Source: Chloroflexota bacterium
Lineage (GTDB): Bacteria; Chloroflexota; Anaerolineae; J102
DNA length: 17,627 nt
NCBI GenBank assembly: GCA_003353825.1
Contig: PIVW01000062.1
Span: 1-17,627, forward strand
Reading direction: 5' to 3'
Part shown: piece by piece, positions 14,075 through 17,627 of the stretch
Numbering within the stretch: the stretch's first letter is position 1
How the letters are laid out: each line of letters opens with the position of its first letter
Notes under the pieces: model-generated
The model's input: the letters and a program-made list of their open reading frames with translations, nothing else
Database searches by the model: none
What the model was told of the DNA's origin: nothing
Position numbers and translations under genes: made by a program

Positions 14075-15148
14075 ATGAACACACTTGCCATCACCGGCCT
14101 CTTTAGCCCACTGGGACGACGCATGGCGCGCCTGGCAAGTAATTTCGGCGTGAGGGTGCTGGGGATCGACATCAAGCCCATGACCAAGCCCTTTCCGGGT
14201 GTCGAATATGTCGAGGCCGACATACGCAATCCCTTGTTGTCTGAATTATTCAAAGTGGAAAAGGTGGATGCGATCTTGCATTGCTCGTTTCGCTGGCGTC
14301 AGCGTCGCACCGAAGAGGTTTTTGATAGCAATGTACTGGGGACCATGCGCTTGCTTGGGGCCGCAGCCATTGCCGGGGTACATAAAGTCATCATCCCTTC
14401 CAGCACATTTGTTTACGGCGCCAATGCCGATAATCCTGCATTTATAAGAGAGGAAACTGAATTACGAGGTCCCGCCCCCTATGCTTACATTCAAGAGTTA
14501 CGCGAAATCGAAACCTTCGTCAATGGTTTCCGACGCCAGCACCCCGATATAGTGATTACGACCTTGCGTTTTGCGAATATCCTGGGAGGTGGGATAGCCT
14601 CCCCTATGGCGCGTTTCCTGGCTGTACCCATGCCCCCAACCTTACTCGGCTTCGATCCGATGACGCAATTCATCCATCATGATGACGTGCTCAGAGTGCT
14701 AGGGCATTGCATCATGTCGGACTTCAGTGGTGTCTACAATGTGGCGACACCCGACCCGATGCCGCTACTAAAAGCGCTGGCCTTGGCAGGGGCCGCCCCC
14801 TGTCCAACGCTCCATATTTTTGCCTATCCGGGCCTACGTTGGGGGCGATTGCTCAGCCGGCGAGTTGACGATCTGGCGCCTTTGCCCCTCGATAACTTGC
14901 GCTATTCATGGGTGGCGAGTACCGAACGCATGATACAGGATCTGACATTTGAACCAACGGAGGATGCGGAAACCACGGTTGCGGGATTTGGCAAGGCCTT
15001 GCGCAAACACCGCTATGAGACCAACACCTCCTATCGCTTTGCCCAAGACAGATATGACAATGTAGTGCAAACACAGCACCTATTTGTAGAGGCTAAACGT
15101 CGTACGCATGCGGCTGTTTCCGATCTTAGAGGCGCTGCAAGTGATTGA
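14075..15148 (+). CDS. NAD-dependent epimerase/dehydratase-like SDR (Rv0501-like)
   Basis: A 357-residue extended short-chain dehydrogenase-fold protein. The N-terminal nucleotide loop TGLFSPLGRRMA is a degenerate TGxxGxxG in which the middle glycine is serine. IPSSTFVYG is the conserved serine segment. The active-site tyrosine is Y136 (PYAYIQELREIE), but the YxxxK lysine is Gln140. The C-terminal stretch LRFANILGGG, PPTLLGFDPMTQFIHHDD and YNVATPDPMPL closely recalls, from memory, the actinobacterial Rv0501/GalE2-like family, whose gene commonly neighbours a PlsC-like acyltransferase as here. True epimerase chemistry is doubtful given the missing lysine. A role in polar-lipid modification is inferred from context. 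AAGGA about 12 nt upstream is a weak ribosome binding site. Confidence 0.85.
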   Translation: MNTLAITGLFSPLGRRMARLASNFGVRVLGIDIKPMTKPFPGVEYVEADIRNPLLSELFKVEKVDAILHCSFRWRQRRTEEVFDSNVLGTMRLLGAAAIAGVHKVIIPSSTFVYGANADNPAFIREETELRGPAPYAYIQELREIETFVNGFRRQHPDIVITTLRFANILGGGIASPMARFLAVPMPPTLLGFDPMTQFIHHDDVLRVLGHCIMSDFSGVYNVATPDPMPLLKALALAGAAPCPTLHIFAYPGLRWGRLLSRRVDDLAPLPLDNLRYSWVASTERMIQDLTFEPTEDAETTVAGFGKALRKHRYETNTSYRFAQDRYDNVVQTQHLFVEAKRRTHAAVSDLRGAASD

Positions 15149-15161
15149 CGGAAAAGAGACC

Positions 15162-15285
15162 ATGAACGATAACGGCCAAAGTGTCCGATGTGCGGCGATC
15201 ATCCAGTCAGGTGAGCGTTGCAAATTGCAGGCGCAGGTCGGTTCGGCGTAATTGCTATGTACATCTGGCGTTGGAGGCACAAGGT
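15162..15285 (+). other. Out-of-frame zinc-binding module before the acyltransferase (frameshifted)
   Basis: From the ATG at 15162 a 29-codon frame reads MNDNGQSVRCAAIIQSGERC, then KLQAQVGSA, and stops at TAA (15249-15251). Directly after, in the frame of the acyltransferase, the sequence encodes NCYVHLALEAQG. If one A of TAAT is removed, the two join as GSAYCYVH. That completes the pattern RCAAxxxSGERCK...GSxYCxxH of a small zinc-binding family I associate with DUF5763-type modules. So either the acyltransferase once had, or has by +1 frameshifting, an N-terminal zinc module, or the sequence carries a one-base error. Confidence 0.6.
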
Positions 15286-16545
15286 ATGACAGAGAATGCA
15301 GAGAGCGCGCACTCAATCGATATCGATTTTGATGCGCCGAACACGGAACCTGAGGAGAAGACCGAGACTGGGGTGACAGCGCCCAAAGTCGAAGTTATCG
15401 CCGAAGATGGAGAGCAGGCTCTGCCGGTCGAGTCAGCCACGACCGCGGCGGTTGAGGACGCCGGTGAAACCGATACAGACTGGCGCGAGCAAGCACAAGA
15501 TGAATTGCGCCGCCTGGGCGAACAAAATGAACAACAGGATGAACCTGATCAGAGTTTACGTACTGTCACATCCGATCAGGTTGTGCAAACACTCAATGAC
15601 AACCTGGACCGCCTTTCACCTGAACTTCGATCAGCGATTGTCAGTGGGTTACAGGATCTCCTAGAGAGTGAATGGCTGGATGCAGAAACATGGCAGGGGA
15701 TCGCCTATGTATTGCAGGTTGTTCTGGAAACGCAGGTAGATGTTTTAAAACGCCGGCTGCGGGGCCAATATGAAGTAGATGCCTGGGGATACGATCCAGA
15801 ATTCGCCGAGTACATGCTCCTCATTGGCGGATTTTTCTTTAATCGTTATTGGCGAATACAATTTTCGGGCGTCGAGAATATTCCAAACTCCGGACGGACC
15901 CTGCTGGTATCTAATCATTCGGGCGTTTTGCCATTTGATGCGGCCATGATCTCTTATGGTGTACGTGAACATCATGCCGCTCATCGCCTAACCCGTGCCA
16001 TGGTGGCCGATTGGTTTCCTTCGTTACCCTTCGTATCTACAGTTCTGAATAAAACCGGCCTGGTACTGGCACACCCTGAGAATGGCGAGCGTCTGTTGGC
16101 TGAGGATGAGTTGGTGCTGGTTTTTCCGGAGGGTTATAAGGGCGTTGGCAAGCTCTTCAAGGATCGATATAAGCTCGCTCGCTTCGGACGTGGCGGATTT
16201 GTGAGAATGGCGATGGCGGCCCAGACTCCGATCATCCCGGTATCGGTGGTGGGTGCTGAAGAAACCTATCCTATGCTCTACAATGTCAAACCCATTGCTC
16301 GTATGATCGGTTTCCCCTTATTTCCTATCACGCCCACTTGGCCCTGGTTCGGACTACTCGGTTTTGTCCCCGTACCAAGTAAATGGTATATCGATGTCGG
16401 AGAACCCATCGACACCAGCCAATATGACCCCGAGCTGGCTAACAACCCGGCCTTTATTTCTGAACTCACAGACCTGGTACGAAATAAAGTGCAAGAACAG
16501 ATCAACACCCGCTTGGAACAGCGCCGATCAGTGTTTTTTGGTTAA
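15286..16545 (+). CDS. PlsC-type lysophospholipid acyltransferase (Rv0502-like)
   Basis: A 419-residue acyltransferase that probably transfers an acyl chain to a glycerolipid or other membrane lipid. Residues 1-about 95 are acidic and low-complexity. RRLRGQYEVDAWGYDPEF leads into the catalytic domain, with NHSGVLPFD (H211, D216: the HX4D motif), VFPEGYKGVGK (E282), DRYKLARFGRGGF, and VVGAEETYP, all typical of the actinobacterial Rv0502 type as I recall it. PSKWYIDVGEPID closes the fold. The ATG at 15286 is chosen because GGAGG lies 9 nt upstream and the frame is clean. The frame is open back to a GTG at 15181, but the segment in between reads as the second half of a broken zinc module. It lies between the SDR and an SCP2-like gene (8 nt gap). 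Confidence 0.9.
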   Translation: MTENAESAHSIDIDFDAPNTEPEEKTETGVTAPKVEVIAEDGEQALPVESATTAAVEDAGETDTDWREQAQDELRRLGEQNEQQDEPDQSLRTVTSDQVVQTLNDNLDRLSPELRSAIVSGLQDLLESEWLDAETWQGIAYVLQVVLETQVDVLKRRLRGQYEVDAWGYDPEFAEYMLLIGGFFFNRYWRIQFSGVENIPNSGRTLLVSNHSGVLPFDAAMISYGVREHHAAHRLTRAMVADWFPSLPFVSTVLNKTGLVLAHPENGERLLAEDELVLVFPEGYKGVGKLFKDRYKLARFGRGGFVRMAMAAQTPIIPVSVVGAEETYPMLYNVKPIARMIGFPLFPITPTWPWFGLLGFVPVPSKWYIDVGEPIDTSQYDPELANNPAFISELTDLVRNKVQEQINTRLEQRRSVFFG

Positions 16546-16553
16546 CCACACTT

Positions 16554-16949
16554 ATGCCATTTTATCCCAATGCTCACGCATTTTATGATGTCATGACCGA
16601 ATTATTTCAGCGGCTGGCAAACAAGCCAGGTGCGACAGATGACTTTGCACGTAGCAGGCTCGTCATCCACATCAACGTCACAGAACCACAAGCCTTCATC
16701 GGTTTAAATGCACGTACCCATCCCATTGGTTTTCATTTTGAAGCGGATGGCGCCCGCCCAGACATATCACTTCTTATGACCGCCGACCTCCTTCACCAGG
16801 TCTGGTTGGGAAAAGTCCGCCTGCGCGATGCCTTTTTCGGCGGCCAGATTAAGACCAAGGGTGCTATCTTCAAGGCTATGCAGTTAGCCCCGTTGTTTCG
16901 TGAAGCAGAAGCGCTGTATCCCACGGTGCTAGCAGAAAAAGGGCTGTAG
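16554..16949 (+). CDS. Second SCP2-like lipid-binding protein
   Basis: A 131-residue protein with the features of the SCP2 sterol-carrier fold: a middle sheet (RLVIHINVTEPQAFIGLN, GFHFEADGARPDISLLM), the segment TADLLHQVWLGKVRLRDAFFGGQIKTKG, where the G-rich turn before the last helix is diagnostic, and a final helix ending YPTVLAEKGL. It is shorter and diverged from the SCP2-like protein at 9555. The start ATG is 8 nt after the acyltransferase stop, so the two are co-transcribed, and it ends the operon before a hairpin. It may present lipid substrate to, or receive product from, the acyltransferase. Confidence 0.75.
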   Translation: MPFYPNAHAFYDVMTELFQRLANKPGATDDFARSRLVIHINVTEPQAFIGLNARTHPIGFHFEADGARPDISLLMTADLLHQVWLGKVRLRDAFFGGQIKTKGAIFKAMQLAPLFREAEALYPTVLAEKGL

Positions 16950-16956
16950 ACAAATT

Positions 16957-17015
16957 GTAAAACGTGAAGACGTGAAACGTGACGTCGTCATGCCAGATTA
17001 TTTTTCACGTTTTAC
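16957..17015. terminator. Inverted repeat between convergent genes, likely bidirectional terminator
   Basis: GTAAAACGTGAA (16957-16968) and TTCACGTTTTAC (17004-17015) are perfect 12-bp inverted complements, with further GAAACGT/ACGTTTC pairing nearby. The left side also contains three ACGTGA-type direct repeats. It lies 8 nt after the SCP2 stop and faces the stop of the minus-strand gene at 17083. No clean T-run follows the stem, so termination is inferred from position. Confidence 0.5.
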
Positions 17016-17082
17016 GTTTCCGCCCAACTCTATGTCAACCACTTGAAAGCCTGCTGAACCACAGTATATTCCTATTGAAAGC

Positions 17083-17523
17083 CTAGCTAACTGTATGTCG
17101 CGCCTCTAGCCTGTCCATCACATGTTCGAGATCAGACAGCACTTCATTTAGAGATTGGGTACACCGGGATCTTGTGCTAAGCGAGGAGGCCCGATTATGA
17201 GTGTCGCTCTCCAGAATATCGCGCACGACCGCGATATCGTTATCGCTCTCGCGGATCGTTTCCAATTCCTCGATAACAAAGCGCCGTGTAATCGGAATAC
17301 CATGGCGGGCCAGTGTGGCTTTGAATGCGCTGTATTGATTGGCCAAATCCACTGCGACCGACTCGAATCCATGTTGGGCGACAGTCACGCGGGCTGAGTA
17401 GCGCATGATGTTGTAAAAGGTCATTTGGAAATCATCACTGCGGGGCTCGATCACGATGATATCCACACCGGGATGCCTGCGGCGCAGTTGTTTGATATGA
17501 TAGGCCAGACGGTAGGACTGCAC
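17083..17523 (-). CDS. Unrecognised protein, probably the C-terminal part of a broken longer gene
   Basis: The only start in this frame is a GTG at 17523, giving 146 residues, but it has no clear ribosome binding site. The codons before it (ending FNDGVLLPVEV) read like continuing protein. In the same frame the sequence is open from the window edge at 17627 except for a single TAG at 17569-17571; the residues before it end SGGPTSNEGGHR. This suggests a longer protein cut by a nonsense change. Visible features are VDIIVIEPRSDD, a strand-like segment, then MTFYNIMRYSARVTVAQHGFESV and a helical, charged C-terminus. A relation to the C-terminal half of patatin-like phospholipases is possible but I cannot support it firmly. 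Confidence 0.45.
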   Translation of the reverse strand: MQSYRLAYHIKQLRRRHPGVDIIVIEPRSDDFQMTFYNIMRYSARVTVAQHGFESVAVDLANQYSAFKATLARHGIPITRRFVIEELETIRESDNDIAVVRDILESDTHNRASSLSTRSRCTQSLNEVLSDLEHVMDRLEARHTVS

Positions 17524-17627
17524 TTCAACTGGGAGTAGGACACCATCGTTGAATGAGGCGTAAAGCCTCTAGCGATGGCCGCCCTCGTTGCTTGTGGGGC
17601 CGCCACTGCGGCGGAGGAACTTTGAAG

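Noticed and set aside
15181..15285. GTG-initiated extension of the acyltransferase
   Set aside because: There is no ribosome binding site; its first part is the wrong frame of a zinc-binding module, and only the NCYVH end looks native, consistent with a frameshift instead.

Overview
The window looks like a chromosomal segment of a free-living anaerobic or facultative bacterium with mid-range GC. I lean to Chloroflexota (Anaerolineae-like), as inference only. The grounds are intergenic 'ACGTGAA'-type repeats, a short 'CCCTTCGGCTTCGCTCAGG' interspersed repeat, a Cys-rich 'SGERCK...YCYVH' zinc-binding module, and a tungsten aldehyde oxidoreductase beside lipid genes. No rRNA, tRNA, CRISPR array or intact transposon is visible.

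Left part (1-8030) looks like a catabolic locus for an amide or amino-acid-like compound. Two plus-strand genes encode an AstE/AspA-type zinc deacylase and a Gfo/Idh/MocA-family protein. They converge on a three-gene minus-strand operon: a PLP-fold aminotransferase homologue that has lost its cofactor lysine, a normal class I/II aminotransferase, and a gamma-glutamyltranspeptidase-family protein with an altered nucleophile motif. A GntR/FCD regulator is transcribed divergently. In the gap a near-consensus promoter is overlapped by a 17-bp palindrome, which is the natural candidate operator.

Middle (8031-9554) is gene-poor. It holds a decayed, frameshifted minus-strand remnant of an ABC-transporter ATPase, a small four-helix membrane protein, and non-coding sequence leading to an extended -10 promoter.

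Right part (9555-16949) is a lipid/aldehyde block in two transcription units. Unit 1 is tightly packed: SCP2-like carrier, iron-type alcohol dehydrogenase, tungsten aldehyde:ferredoxin oxidoreductase, patatin-like phospholipase. Unit 2 starts from a TTGACG-N18-TATAAT promoter directly after the patatin gene: an NAD-epimerase-like SDR, a PlsC-type acyltransferase, and a second SCP2-like protein. The SDR/acyltransferase pair resembles, from memory, the mycobacterial Rv0501/Rv0502 pair. A reasonable hypothesis is a module that frees acyl chains, interconverts acid, aldehyde and alcohol, carries the lipophilic intermediates on SCP2 proteins, and re-acylates a lipid. The acyltransferase is preceded out of frame by a zinc-binding module that one extra base disconnects from it. 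The window ends in a minus-strand reading frame that appears truncated by an in-frame stop.

Several enzymes have lost or changed textbook catalytic residues: the aminotransferase-like protein, the GGT-like protein, the Fe-ADH, the Gfo/Idh/MocA protein and the SDR. These substitutions are the most reliable unusual signal here.
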